Shown here one piece after another: positions 25,701 through 35,534 of a DNA stretch of 64,000 nucleotides. The stretch is from Saprospiraceae bacterium UBA1994 (GTDB lineage: Bacteria > Bacteroidota > Bacteroidia > Chitinophagales > Saprospiraceae): positions 10,618-74,617 of the forward strand of contig DDCY01000029.1 in NCBI GenBank assembly GCA_002335865.1, in the 5' to 3' direction. The notes under the pieces were generated by a model, which was not told where the DNA came from, made no database searches, and worked only from the letters and a program-made list of their open reading frames with translations. The position numbers and the translations under genes were made by a program. The stretch's first letter is position 1. Each line of letters begins with the position of its first letter.

Positions 25701-26663
25701 ATGAGTCTAGAAAACATCATTTCGAAGTATTTATTGAACAAGGCTGACCAGCTGGAGTTAGAGCAGCTCAGGGTGTGGCAAGCTGAGGCACACGATAATG
25801 TGCAGGCTTTAAAAGAGATTCAACAGATATTTTCACTTGATATGTCAGATTATAAGGCATATGACACCCAGAATGCGTGGGATAAGGTCGCACCGCATAT
25901 TTTGGAAAAAAAAACAAAAGACTCTGGTGCCAAGGTCTTTCAGCTGAAGAGATGGATTATTTCAGGAGTTGCAATCATTACGCTCTTGGCAGCAACAACG
26001 ATGGTGTGGCAAAAGTATACTACTAATAGCTATACTACACATTACCTAACCATTGACACTAATCAATTAGCTAATCTACCAGATAACTCTATTGTAAGTC
26101 TTGATAGAGGAACTACATTAGAGATTATATCTGAAAACTTTGCGCAGAATAGGGCTCTCAGTCTCACAGGAAGAGCATATTTCGAAGTAGCTAAAGATGT
26201 ACAACATCCATTTACAGTAATGTTGCCGCAAGGTAAGATCACCGTACTCGGAACACAATTTAATATTAGTACTAATGATAATATTGAAGAGATATATGTA
26301 ACGGAGGGACATGTTAGGTATGAAATTGAGGATAGATATTTTGATCTCAAAGCAGGAGATTATATCAAAGTGCTTGATGGAGACGTAATCAAAGTAGCTA
26401 TGAATGACGCGAATTACTTAAGCTGGAAAAATGGTAAACTTGTACTAAAGGATGTGAATATATCAACAGCAGTAAAGAGTCTAGCTAAGCACTATCAGTC
26501 TAAAATCACTTTCTTGCCAGATGTAGCATTAAAAGATTGTAAAATCTCAACAACACTGGATCAAGAAACGCTAACTGAGGCATTAGAAGAGTTATCTATA
26601 TTGCTCTCAATAGAGTATAAAGCAGTTGGTGATAAAATTGTAATTTCAGATATTAATTGCTAA
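25701..26663 (+). CDS. FecR-type anti-sigma factor
   Basis: This 320-residue inner-membrane anti-sigma protein has a cytoplasmic N-terminal domain (about 1-85) that would hold the ECF sigma, and one transmembrane helix (about 88-106). A FecR domain (about 115-205) contains SLDRGTTLE, GRAYFEV and LGTQFNIS. A C-terminal DUF4974-type domain (about 240-318) should contact the STN domain of the receptor. Domain order and length are normal. It is 70 bases after the sigma gene and 6 bases before the receptor gene. Confidence 0.92.
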   Translation: MSLENIISKYLLNKADQLELEQLRVWQAEAHDNVQALKEIQQIFSLDMSDYKAYDTQNAWDKVAPHILEKKTKDSGAKVFQLKRWIISGVAIITLLAATTMVWQKYTTNSYTTHYLTIDTNQLANLPDNSIVSLDRGTTLEIISENFAQNRALSLTGRAYFEVAKDVQHPFTVMLPQGKITVLGTQFNISTNDNIEEIYVTEGHVRYEIEDRYFDLKAGDYIKVLDGDVIKVAMNDANYLSWKNGKLVLKDVNISTAVKSLAKHYQSKITFLPDVALKDCKISTTLDQETLTEALEELSILLSIEYKAVGDKIVISDINC

Positions 26664-26669
26664 TCGCCT

Positions 26670-29303
26670 ATGCCCAAACTAAGAGGCATAGCGACAATAC
26701 TATACATCATAGGGCTTCTACTAATTACGGCCTCTACAGCCCATACACAGTCCTTATCTTTACTTTATACACCTAGTTACGGAGATACTACTATTATTGC
26801 TTTTCTGGGTGATATAGAGCGTAATACTGGTGTTTCCCTTAGCTATAGTACGTCACAGTTTGATGCATATAGCAGAGTAGAGTTAGCACGCAAAACATTC
26901 ACAACAGAAGAAGTGCTGCGAACATTATTTAGCAAATATAAAGTTATACTTACCGAGCGTCCCAACAAGAAGATAATTGTTTCAGTCAATGATTACATCA
27001 TAAATACCAAGTACTTCACAACTAATGGCTACATATTAGATTCTGATAGCGGAGAGAAACTTTACGGCGCAGCGATTTATCATATGGGTAAGGATAGAGG
27101 TACTTATAGCAATACGGAAGGATTTTATAGTATTTCTAATATACAGAAAGGTGATGTATTGCGAGTCAGTTACATTGGTTATCGTGATGAATTTATTAGT
27201 GTAGATACTTCCTTTCTCCAAGTGCACTTATCAGCAGATCTCGAAGTGTCTACTATAATCATTACTCAAGCACCCAATAGTATTAATCCAAGTACAGGAG
27301 GAGATGTCATAGATCTCAATAGTGCAAGTGCCAAAGTGAATATATTGGGTGAAAAAGATCTCATACATATGGCTCGACAAAAGGCAGGTGTATATTCTGG
27401 TAGTGAAGGTCTCGGAGGCTTGATAGTTAGAGGCGGTTCGCCAGATCAAAACCTTATGCTATTGGAGGGTATACCTATGTATGCTACTAATCATATGGCT
27501 GATATATCATCGATATTTATGGAGGAAGCTACGAGAGATGCACAGCTAATCAAGGGTGGATTTCCATCAAGATATAGTGGTAGATTGAGTAGTGTATTAG
27601 AGGTCAATCTTAAGGATGGTAATCAGGAACGAGTGAAAGGAAGTGTCTCAGCAGGGTTACCAGGATTTAAAGCCTTTTTGCAAGGCCCAATTTCGGATAA
27701 ATCAACACTTCTGATTGGCGGTAGGCTTTCTTGGGTCAATTTCTATATAGATTCTTTGATAGATAAGTTCACGGTGTTCGATGATGTTGATTTGAATTTT
27801 CATGACTTTGTTGCCAAGTATACCTATAGATTTAGCAATACTTCTTCATTTTCGATCAGTGGGTATAAAGGAGGCGATAAATTAGAGTTGGAAAAGAATC
27901 AAACGCTACCCAATGATAACGGAGGATCATTTAATAGCCAAGAGCAGACTAGTTTCGGTTGGGGAAACGAGCTTCTAAGCGCAAGATTTTCCATGGTTAT
28001 TTCACCAAAGCTATTTTTGAATGTTAATGCAGGGGTATTAGATTATGATTATCGGTCAAAAGCTGCTTATACTTTTGTTAATGTAGAAGGTGGGCAAGTA
28101 ATAAAAGAAGACAATAGAAATGTAATTACTGATAGTGGTATAGTAAATCTGATAGGGGGTATTGGCTTCGATTATTTTCTTAATTCATCCCATAAGATTA
28201 AGTTAGGTGTTGGATACAATCACCATAGATTTAGTCCTAAGATTGAGCAAAATTTTGTAGATGACATAGATGACCCAAGTATCGATCCTGATAGTATTAC
28301 TGTATGTAATGAGGTTTCTTTATTCATAGAAGATACTTATACGCCAAATAAAAGGATGCAGATATATGGAGGACTTAATTATACACACTTTGGTGTGAGA
28401 GGTGTTGGGTTTAATTATTTTCAGCCACGTATCAAAGTAAGTATCCAACCACAAAGAGATATAAGTTTAAGTTTTACAGGGAGTCGTATGGTCCAGTTTG
28501 TTCACCTATTAGTCAATAATGGGTTGGGTTTGCCCTCAGATTTATGGGTCCCTAGTACGGATGAAATAATGCCTGAAATCAGTGATCAATTTGGACTTAC
28601 TTTGCGTACGGAATTGGAGTATGATCATGTCTTTACTTTAGGGGGATATATCAAAAGACAGCAAAATGTAATTCTCTATCGCAATCCTCAAGATCTATAT
28701 TCAAACATATTAAATGATGCTAGTTCAGAACTTAATTTTATCAGTGATCGAGATTGGGAGCGTAAAATAGAAGTAGGAAATCGGAACATCTCAGGCTTGG
28801 AAGTGAGTTTACAAAAAGCTAATGGCCCTTGGCAGTACAATATGAGTTATACAAAATCTAACGCGGAGAATAGATTTGAAAATCTAAATCAAGGGAAGGC
28901 TTTTGCAGATCGTTATGATCGTCCTCATGATGTTAATCTAAGTTTGTCATATAAGATAAACTCTAAGTGGGATGTAGGGGCACAATGGGTCTATGGCAGT
29001 GGTTTTACATTTACACTCAAACTTATAGAGATAAAGATACCGGATGGTCCCACTGTTCTTACAACTGACGAACTCAATAATTACAGGATGCCAGCTTATC
29101 ATCATCTTGATTTGATAGCTAATTATGATAATACTTCAGATGGACTTGGATGGAAAGTAAGCTTTGGAGTATACAATATTTACAATAGATATAATCCATA
29201 CTTTATTTATGGCTTTGAGGATAGTATAGGTAATCGTCGAATTTTCAAAAAATTGAGTTTATTTCCAATTTATCCTCATTTCAATACTACTTATAGTTTT
29301 TAG
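26670..29303 (+). CDS. TonB-dependent receptor with STN signalling domain
   Basis: This 877-residue outer-membrane receptor has a signal peptide (about 1-26). The STN secretin/TonB N-terminal domain (about 40-105) relays occupancy to FecR. A carboxypeptidase-regulatory-like beta domain (about 113-192) has GTYSNTEGFYSI and LRVSYIGY. The plug (about 205-330) has GGLIVRGGSPDQNLMLLEG, and a 22-strand-type barrel ends in the aromatic terminal strand NTTYSF. It is not of the SusC type. A DUF4249 lipoprotein lies downstream, a common partner of this receptor class. The imported or sensed substrate is unknown. Confidence 0.92.
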   Translation: MPKLRGIATILYIIGLLLITASTAHTQSLSLLYTPSYGDTTIIAFLGDIERNTGVSLSYSTSQFDAYSRVELARKTFTTEEVLRTLFSKYKVILTERPNKKIIVSVNDYIINTKYFTTNGYILDSDSGEKLYGAAIYHMGKDRGTYSNTEGFYSISNIQKGDVLRVSYIGYRDEFISVDTSFLQVHLSADLEVSTIIITQAPNSINPSTGGDVIDLNSASAKVNILGEKDLIHMARQKAGVYSGSEGLGGLIVRGGSPDQNLMLLEGIPMYATNHMADISSIFMEEATRDAQLIKGGFPSRYSGRLSSVLEVNLKDGNQERVKGSVSAGLPGFKAFLQGPISDKSTLLIGGRLSWVNFYIDSLIDKFTVFDDVDLNFHDFVAKYTYRFSNTSSFSISGYKGGDKLELEKNQTLPNDNGGSFNSQEQTSFGWGNELLSARFSMVISPKLFLNVNAGVLDYDYRSKAAYTFVNVEGGQVIKEDNRNVITDSGIVNLIGGIGFDYFLNSSHKIKLGVGYNHHRFSPKIEQNFVDDIDDPSIDPDSITVCNEVSLFIEDTYTPNKRMQIYGGLNYTHFGVRGVGFNYFQPRIKVSIQPQRDISLSFTGSRMVQFVHLLVNNGLGLPSDLWVPSTDEIMPEISDQFGLTLRTELEYDHVFTLGGYIKRQQNVILYRNPQDLYSNILNDASSELNFISDRDWERKIEVGNRNISGLEVSLQKANGPWQYNMSYTKSNAENRFENLNQGKAFADRYDRPHDVNLSLSYKINSKWDVGAQWVYGSGFTFTLKLIEIKIPDGPTVLTTDELNNYRMPAYHHLDLIANYDNTSDGLGWKVSFGVYNIYNRYNPYFIYGFEDSIGNRRIFKKLSLFPIYPHFNTTYSF

Positions 29304-29690
29304 ATCCATCTCATTTCTACTTGTATTTTACATATTAGAGAAATATTATTGAAGAAAGAATTATATTATCCTACCGACGCGAATGAATATGAGGTATGTG
29401 GTCATAGATTATCTTTTTTGGAATCTTACCAATTGTGTTACCATTAGCAGATCATTTAGTGACACAATTTAATTGATTATAAAGTTTTCGGCAGCCAATC
29501 GGCATTTTCTAACTTAGAGCTCAATTAAGTAATTACGACATTAAGCTTTGATTATTTTGATACACGCATACTATAATTCTGTATAAATGTTTGTTGGTTT
29601 ATTGTTTTAAAATTTAATTTTGATTGGCTGTACTTATAGTTGAGCTTTGATTATCAGTGGGTTATGTTTATCTTTACACGATATTAAGAG
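29304..29690. other. Intergenic region within the receptor/DUF4249 pair
   Basis: These 387 bases show no coding signal and no strong terminator. A TATCTTTA element at 29669-29676 lies 14 bases before the DUF4249 start, so that gene may have its own promoter even though such pairs are usually tightly linked. Confidence 0.5.
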
Positions 29691-30593
29691 ATGTTAAAAA
29701 TACTTACTTATATACCGCTCATTCTATTTACTTTCTTTTTCACTTCTTGTGAAGAGGAAATAGTCATTGAATATATTGATGTAGAAAAATATGTTGTTGT
29801 AAATTCAACCTTCAGTCCTAACAAAGAGTTTGAAGTCAATCTGAGTTATTCTAAAAATGTTTTGGACCAGGTTGCATCAGATCAATGGATAGAACATGCA
29901 GAAATCAAAGTCTTAAGAGGAGACGGAGTGTATCTCTTTACCCCAGAGTATGTTGGTGAGGGTAATTATAAGGCCTCAACTTTTCCTATCGAAAATCAGG
30001 TTTACAGAATAGAAATAAAGGTCGAAGGATACCCATTGATTTCCGCTTCAAGCAGGGTACCTACTCAAGCAATAGTGAAAAATGTAACTTCTACTAATAT
30101 TGCTCAAGATGGCAATGGAGCGGTAAAGGTAGATTTCGAAATACAAGATTCTGAAGATATTGACAACTATTATATCTGGGAAGTGCTGTTAGGTCAACAT
30201 ACTAGTGATAATCCTGCTTTTAATCCAGCGTTAGTTTTGGATGGAATACAAACTCTAGGACCAAGTGAATCTGTACAAAATAATGGTAAGTGGTCTAAAT
30301 TGTTTATTCAAGAATTGGATCTAACATCTGGAATATCTTTCTTATCATTTCATGATCGTGCGGTAACAAATCCAGATGATCCTGGCCAAGTTTTACAGGA
30401 GACAGAAGCTTATTTAAAAGTAATAAGTGCTTCTTCAGATTACTATAAAAACCTGCTCAGTATTGTTGAACTTGAGAACAAAGGGCAAAATCCTGGTAAT
30501 AGTAGCGTAATATTATCTTCTGAATATCACAGTAATATCGAAGGTGGCTTTGGAATCTTTGCAGGATATAATGAGCAACTTATAAAACTCTAA
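29691..30593 (+). CDS. DUF4249-family lipoprotein
   Basis: This 300-residue lipoprotein (lipobox FFTSC, Cys20) follows the pattern of DUF4249. The N-terminal EYIDVEKYVVVNSTFSPNKEF strands lead to a beta-sandwich (about 30-110), then a second all-beta half with DIDNYYIWEV. It ends EGGFGIFAGYNEQLIKL, a typical family end. DUF4249 proteins are nearly always encoded with TonB-dependent receptors and are thought to assist them at the outer membrane, by analogy with SusD. It is here downstream of the STN receptor. Function beyond that association is unknown. Confidence 0.8.
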   Translation: MLKILTYIPLILFTFFFTSCEEEIVIEYIDVEKYVVVNSTFSPNKEFEVNLSYSKNVLDQVASDQWIEHAEIKVLRGDGVYLFTPEYVGEGNYKASTFPIENQVYRIEIKVEGYPLISASSRVPTQAIVKNVTSTNIAQDGNGAVKVDFEIQDSEDIDNYYIWEVLLGQHTSDNPAFNPALVLDGIQTLGPSESVQNNGKWSKLFIQELDLTSGISFLSFHDRAVTNPDDPGQVLQETEAYLKVISASSDYYKNLLSIVELENKGQNPGNSSVILSSEYHSNIEGGFGIFAGYNEQLIKL

Positions 30594-30629
30594 CATCTCA
30601 TAACTTTTTACTCTCAATTATTTTACTTT

Positions 30630-31064
30630 ATGTATACTCGATTGATTGAGTTTGCCACTCCAGATTTTGATATGGCACTTAAGCTTAGAGATCTAGTCCT
30701 TCGTAAGCCACTGAACATGGAATTTTATTCTGATGATATATCTAAAGAATACGATTCGTATCATTTGGCATATTTTGATGATAACGATTATCTTGTTGGT
30801 ATTCTTATTCTCAAACCTCTAAATGAGAATGTGCTTAAGATGAGACAAGTAGCAGTTAGTCCAAAATGTCAAGGTCAGGGAATAGGAACTTATTTAGTCA
30901 GATCCGCAGAATCTTTAGCCGTAAATGAGGGCTATACTCAATTTGAATTGAACGCTAGAGAAAATGCAGTAAGGTTTTATAAGCGAATGGATTATGAGAC
31001 TGTCGGAAATAAATTTGATGAAGTAGGCATTTCTCATTACAAAATGAAGAAAAAACTGTCTTGA
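30630..31064 (+). CDS. GNAT-family N-acetyltransferase
   Basis: This 144-residue single-domain GNAT protein has the acetyl-CoA-binding motif A as AVSPKCQGQGIGTYLVRSAE (about 76-95) and motif B as ELNARENAVRFYKRMDYE (about 109-126). The substrate amine is not predictable; small-molecule and protein acetyltransferases share this form. A TATTTTAC element ends 3 bases before the start, again suggesting a very short leader. Confidence 0.88.
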   Translation: MYTRLIEFATPDFDMALKLRDLVLRKPLNMEFYSDDISKEYDSYHLAYFDDNDYLVGILILKPLNENVLKMRQVAVSPKCQGQGIGTYLVRSAESLAVNEGYTQFELNARENAVRFYKRMDYETVGNKFDEVGISHYKMKKKLS

Positions 31065-31153
31065 ATAGTTCATTTTGATAAAGGGGCACCATTATGTTAC
31101 ATAAGTTTACAAATAAAAGCTTAATTTTTGATCTTAATTATAATGTGTAAACT

Positions 31154-34100
31154 ATGACTATTAGATCAACCATAAAGCGTATCAGTAGAATTTATACTTC
31201 GCTGTTCTTTCTCTTATTTCTCTTATCAAATACTTCTTTCGCACAATCTCCAGAACAAATACTACTTAGTCAATTGGATCAAGTCAGTAAGCTTACTATT
31301 GATGATCTCATTGTTACGGATGATTATACCTCTAAGGGAATCAGACATATCTATGCAAAAAGATCAATAGCAAAGCTAGAAATTTATAACTCTTATGCAG
31401 CAATTCATTTAATCAATGGAAAAAATATTAGAGTTGATAATACGCTTCATCCATTCTTATCATATTCTGACATTACCAATAGAATATTATTGGATCCTAA
31501 ATCTATTTTGATAAAAATGGCGAATAGAGATAGTGTGGAAAGTCAAAGTATTAAAATTATTTCCTCTACATCTGAACCAAATAAAAATACGATATTCAAT
31601 GCCCCTTCAATTGCTTTTAATGAAGTTAATGTAGAACTAAAATTGTATCTTTTAAATAAAGATGATCTTAGATATGTATGGAGTATCGAAATCGATGAAA
31701 AGCAGTCTGGTAATTGGAAAAATTACTTCATCGATACAGAAACTGGCGATGTACTTTATGAAGATAATTGGACGGTAGAATGCAATTTAGGTCATGAGGG
31801 TCATTCTCATCATGAGCATAACACAAAAAATAGTAGTTCCGTCAATGCTGCTTTGTTGATGACGACAGATAGCAGTTACAATGTCTTTGCTTATCCAATA
31901 GAAAGTCCTAATCATGGCTCGAGATCTTATGAAGAGAAACCATGGCTTGATAATCTCGTAGCGTCGCCTAATGGGTGGCATCAGATTAACGGTACTGAGT
32001 ATACAGTGACTAGAGGAAACAATGTAGATGCATACTTAGATGATGATTCTTCCAACTCTCCTACAAATGGAGATGCAGCTAGGGCAGATGGGGGTGTAAA
32101 TCTCGAATTTGATTTTGCATGGGATGAAGATACCCCCCCTGGTGATTTACCATTACCGGCGATTACTAATTTGTTTTACTGGAATAATATCATTCACGAT
32201 ATGTGGTATAACTATGGCTTTGATGAAGCTTCTGGTAACTTCCAAGAAGAGAACAATAATGGAATGGGAGGTCTTGAAGGTGACTACGTTAGAGCAGAAG
32301 CTCAGGATGGTGCTGGTACATGTAATGCTAATATGGCTACACCACCTGATGGAAGTAGACCTCGTATGCAGATGTTTTTATGCAATTCTAGAGATGGCGA
32401 TCTTGATAATGCTGTGATTGCACATGAATACGGACATGGTATATCTAATCGACTTACGGGTGGTCCAGCTGCATCTGGCTGTCTAGGCAACCAAGAACAA
32501 ATGGGAGAAGGGTGGTCAGATTGGTTTGGTCTTATGATGACGATAGAAGCAGGAGATACCGAAACGGATAACCGTCCGATAGGTACATATTTATTTGGTC
32601 AACCTATTGATGGTGCTGGGATTAGACCGTATCCATATACTACAGATATGGCAGTGAATCCTATGACATATGCATCATCATTTAGCGGAGTATCTGTGCC
32701 TCATGGACTAGGCTCTGTTTGGTGTACCATGCTCTGGGATATGACATGGATGATGGTCGATGAGTATGGCTTTGATTCCGATTTGTACGATGGAACTGGA
32801 GGTAATAATATGGCGATGGAATTAGTAATAGAGGCTCTCAAATTGCAGCCCTGTAGTCCGGGATTTGTAGATGGTAGAGATGCTATCATAGCAGCGGATG
32901 AGGCTATCAATGGTGGCGCTAATGTCTGTATGATATGGGAGGTATTTGCTAATAGAGGTCTAGGTTATTCTGCCTCGCAAGGAAGCAGTTCTAGTAGATC
33001 AGATGGCACCGAAGCTTTTGATCTCCCACCTACTTGTACTCTTGAGCTCATAAAAATAGCAGATGTAAGCCAAGTATCGGCAGGTAGTTCGATAGAATAT
33101 ACTCTTACATCAACTAACTACCATGTAGCTGATCAAACTAGTCTTGTGGTAACAGACTCAATACCTGATAATACTATGTTTGTATCTGCCGATAATGGTG
33201 GATCTGAATCTGGTGGAGTAGTATCCTGGGATCCAGTTTCATTAGATATTGATCAAGTAATAACATATAGTTTCATAGTATCCGTGGATAATGATATTGA
33301 CCCAGTGGTAGATGATGTATTTGATGATATGGAGAATGGAACTTTAAATTGGGCTTTGTCCTCATCAGGAAGTACTAGTTGGATTCTACAAAGTACAACT
33401 ACAGCCAGCGGCAATAATACTTGGTTTGCTAATGACGGGTCTTCGCCAGGAGGTGCATCATTACAATATGCATTTAATCTTGGAATGGGTAATAATAGTC
33501 AGTTGACATTTACTCATTGGTATGATACAGAGGCGACATGGGATGGTGGAGTAGTAGAAATTTCTGTCGATAATGGCAAGACTTGGAATGATCTAGGAGA
33601 TAATTTTATTGCGAATGGATATAATAGTCTGATATTTAATAGTAGGCCAGGATTTAGTGGAAATAGTGGTGGATTTATTATTTCTGAAATCGACTTGTCT
33701 GATTACGATGGACAGGTAGGAATCGTGAAATTTGAAATGAATTGTGATGCTGCAGTTGGAGGTAATGGATGGTTTATTGATGATGTTTTTATTGAAAATC
33801 TTAATCGGTATATTCCAAATATTGCTACTTCAATAACCGACCAATTTGAAGCTACGGGTGTTCTTGATTTTCCTACAAAAGTTTTAATTGGCCCTAATGA
33901 TTTTGTTGTTAGCGGAAGTTCAACTGATGTTCAATGTTTGGGTAATGATGGTACAGCCATGGTCATACCGAGTGGTGGTTCAGGAAGTTATACTTATTTG
34001 TGGTCAACGGGTGAGGAAACTATTTCAATATCGAATTTGAGTTCGGGTACTTATTTTGTCGATGTTGATGATGGCTCACTGACGAGAAGAAAATACTTTT

Positions 34101-35299
34101 TTATCACAGGACCTCAAGCTTTGGTGGCTGATGTATCAACTCAAAACGCACTAGGCGGAGCTAATGGTTCTGCAATTGCAACTCCATCAGAGGGACTCGC
34201 ACCCTACAGTTACTTATGGTCTACCGGTGCCGATACAGAATCTATATCCGGATTGGCGGCAGGCACTTATGAACTTACAGTTACCGACTCTAACTTGTGT
34301 GAGGACAACAAAATTTTTACGATTATAGATCCTGTGGAAGAATGTCTTGATCGATCATTTCTAATAGAAGTTCAACTTGATCAATATCCAGAGCAAGTCT
34401 CATATGAAATATCTGATGATGAAGGAAATATAGTAGCCTCGATGTCTTTTGATGGATTTAGTAATGGTGCATATTTCACTGATGTCATATGCCTGCCTAA
34501 TGATTGCTATACTTTGACGGTCAGTGATTCTTTTGGTGATGGTTTATGTGCTTCTTACAGTACTCCTCAGGGCTACATAATATTTAAGGATTTTGTTTCT
34601 GACGTTATATTATTTGATGAATGTGATTTCACAATAGCAACAAAAGACTTTTGTGTAGGACCACTTTCTGCAGAAGTAGCAGGTATATATCCTAGTTGTC
34701 CAGAAGTTGCTGATGGCATCATTACAGTTGTTCCCAGCGCTGGAGAATATACTTATACATATAATTGGTCCAATGGTGCTAATACGGCATCTGTAGATAA
34801 TCTCTTAGCAGGAGATTATCAAGTTACTGTTTCGGATGGTTTGGATCAATTGATACTGGATTATACACTTATTAATGGTAACTCCATAGTATTTACTGCA
34901 TCTAATGAAGGTTTAGGATCCTTAAGAGCTGCCGCAGCCAATGGCTGTTCTATGGATACGATTTCATTTGATCCGGGATTAATTGGTGATACAATATATC
35001 TAACAAGTGAAATACTGATAGATAAAATAGTCCATATCGAGGGAATGACAACATTCAGTACGTATATAAGTGGGAGTGAGCAAAATATCATATTCCAAGT
35101 AGCGGTTATTGGAGTGCTGAGCATAGAATCTATGAGACTTCTAGATGGAAATGCAGCTTCCAATGGGGGCGCTATTTATAATCAAGGACAAGTTATTTTG
35201 AAAGACCTCGTTCTAGAGACTAATACCGAAAATGGAATACCTAGAGCCATTTCTGGAGAGGGTAGTGTCTTGATCAAAGGTGATGTGAAAATAAAATAA
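31154..35299 (+). CDS. Giant multidomain M36 (fungalysin-type) metallopeptidase with SprB repeats
   Basis: This 1381-residue secreted zinc peptidase has a signal peptide (about 1-31) and an FTP-type propeptide (about 35-205). The M36 catalytic domain has HEYGH at 424-428 and Glu452 in GEGWSDW as third ligand. Then follow a DUF11-like domain (about 628-715) and an immune-inhibitor/MAM-like beta domain (about 720-883). SprB-type repeats lie at about 920-985 and 989-1058. A Cys-containing module (about 1064-1172, YPEQVSYEI, DSFGDGLC) precedes a third SprB-type repeat (about 1178-1241). The end (about 1246-1381) resembles polymorphic outer-membrane-protein repeats (LGSLRAAA, GGAIYNQG). No standard T9SS tail was recognized, although the final GSVLIKGDVKIK may be an atypical one. 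A second M36 gene lies at 44385-47972. Confidence 0.88.
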   Translation: MTIRSTIKRISRIYTSLFFLLFLLSNTSFAQSPEQILLSQLDQVSKLTIDDLIVTDDYTSKGIRHIYAKRSIAKLEIYNSYAAIHLINGKNIRVDNTLHPFLSYSDITNRILLDPKSILIKMANRDSVESQSIKIISSTSEPNKNTIFNAPSIAFNEVNVELKLYLLNKDDLRYVWSIEIDEKQSGNWKNYFIDTETGDVLYEDNWTVECNLGHEGHSHHEHNTKNSSSVNAALLMTTDSSYNVFAYPIESPNHGSRSYEEKPWLDNLVASPNGWHQINGTEYTVTRGNNVDAYLDDDSSNSPTNGDAARADGGVNLEFDFAWDEDTPPGDLPLPAITNLFYWNNIIHDMWYNYGFDEASGNFQEENNNGMGGLEGDYVRAEAQDGAGTCNANMATPPDGSRPRMQMFLCNSRDGDLDNAVIAHEYGHGISNRLTGGPAASGCLGNQEQMGEGWSDWFGLMMTIEAGDTETDNRPIGTYLFGQPIDGAGIRPYPYTTDMAVNPMTYASSFSGVSVPHGLGSVWCTMLWDMTWMMVDEYGFDSDLYDGTGGNNMAMELVIEALKLQPCSPGFVDGRDAIIAADEAINGGANVCMIWEVFANRGLGYSASQGSSSSRSDGTEAFDLPPTCTLELIKIADVSQVSAGSSIEYTLTSTNYHVADQTSLVVTDSIPDNTMFVSADNGGSESGGVVSWDPVSLDIDQVITYSFIVSVDNDIDPVVDDVFDDMENGTLNWALSSSGSTSWILQSTTTASGNNTWFANDGSSPGGASLQYAFNLGMGNNSQLTFTHWYDTEATWDGGVVEISVDNGKTWNDLGDNFIANGYNSLIFNSRPGFSGNSGGFIISEIDLSDYDGQVGIVKFEMNCDAAVGGNGWFIDDVFIENLNRYIPNIATSITDQFEATGVLDFPTKVLIGPNDFVVSGSSTDVQCLGNDGTAMVIPSGGSGSYTYLWSTGEETISISNLSSGTYFVDVDDGSLTRRKYFFITGPQALVADVSTQNALGGANGSAIATPSEGLAPYSYLWSTGADTESISGLAAGTYELTVTDSNLCEDNKIFTIIDPVEECLDRSFLIEVQLDQYPEQVSYEISDDEGNIVASMSFDGFSNGAYFTDVICLPNDCYTLTVSDSFGDGLCASYSTPQGYIIFKDFVSDVILFDECDFTIATKDFCVGPLSAEVAGIYPSCPEVADGIITVVPSAGEYTYTYNWSNGANTASVDNLLAGDYQVTVSDGLDQLILDYTLINGNSIVFTASNEGLGSLRAAAANGCSMDTISFDPGLIGDTIYLTSEILIDKIVHIEGMTTFSTYISGSEQNIIFQVAVIGVLSIESMRLLDGNAASNGGAIYNQGQVILKDLVLETNTENGIPRAISGEGSVLIKGDVKIK

Positions 35300-35534
35300 G
35301 GATAAAGAGGATTTATGAATTGAACATCCAATAATGAATTACATCATATTTTTGTTTATTCATCCTTAATCTTTGGCTAAGATATCTGTCATGAATATAG
35401 GTTCTACACTTATTTATGGATTGGGTAGGAGTGTTATGGCAGTCTTATTTATTGCTAGTACTTACAACTTATCATATTCGTTGCATTCGAATGATAAATA
35501 TTCAATCATGGGGAGTAAACTTTTACTGATAAAA

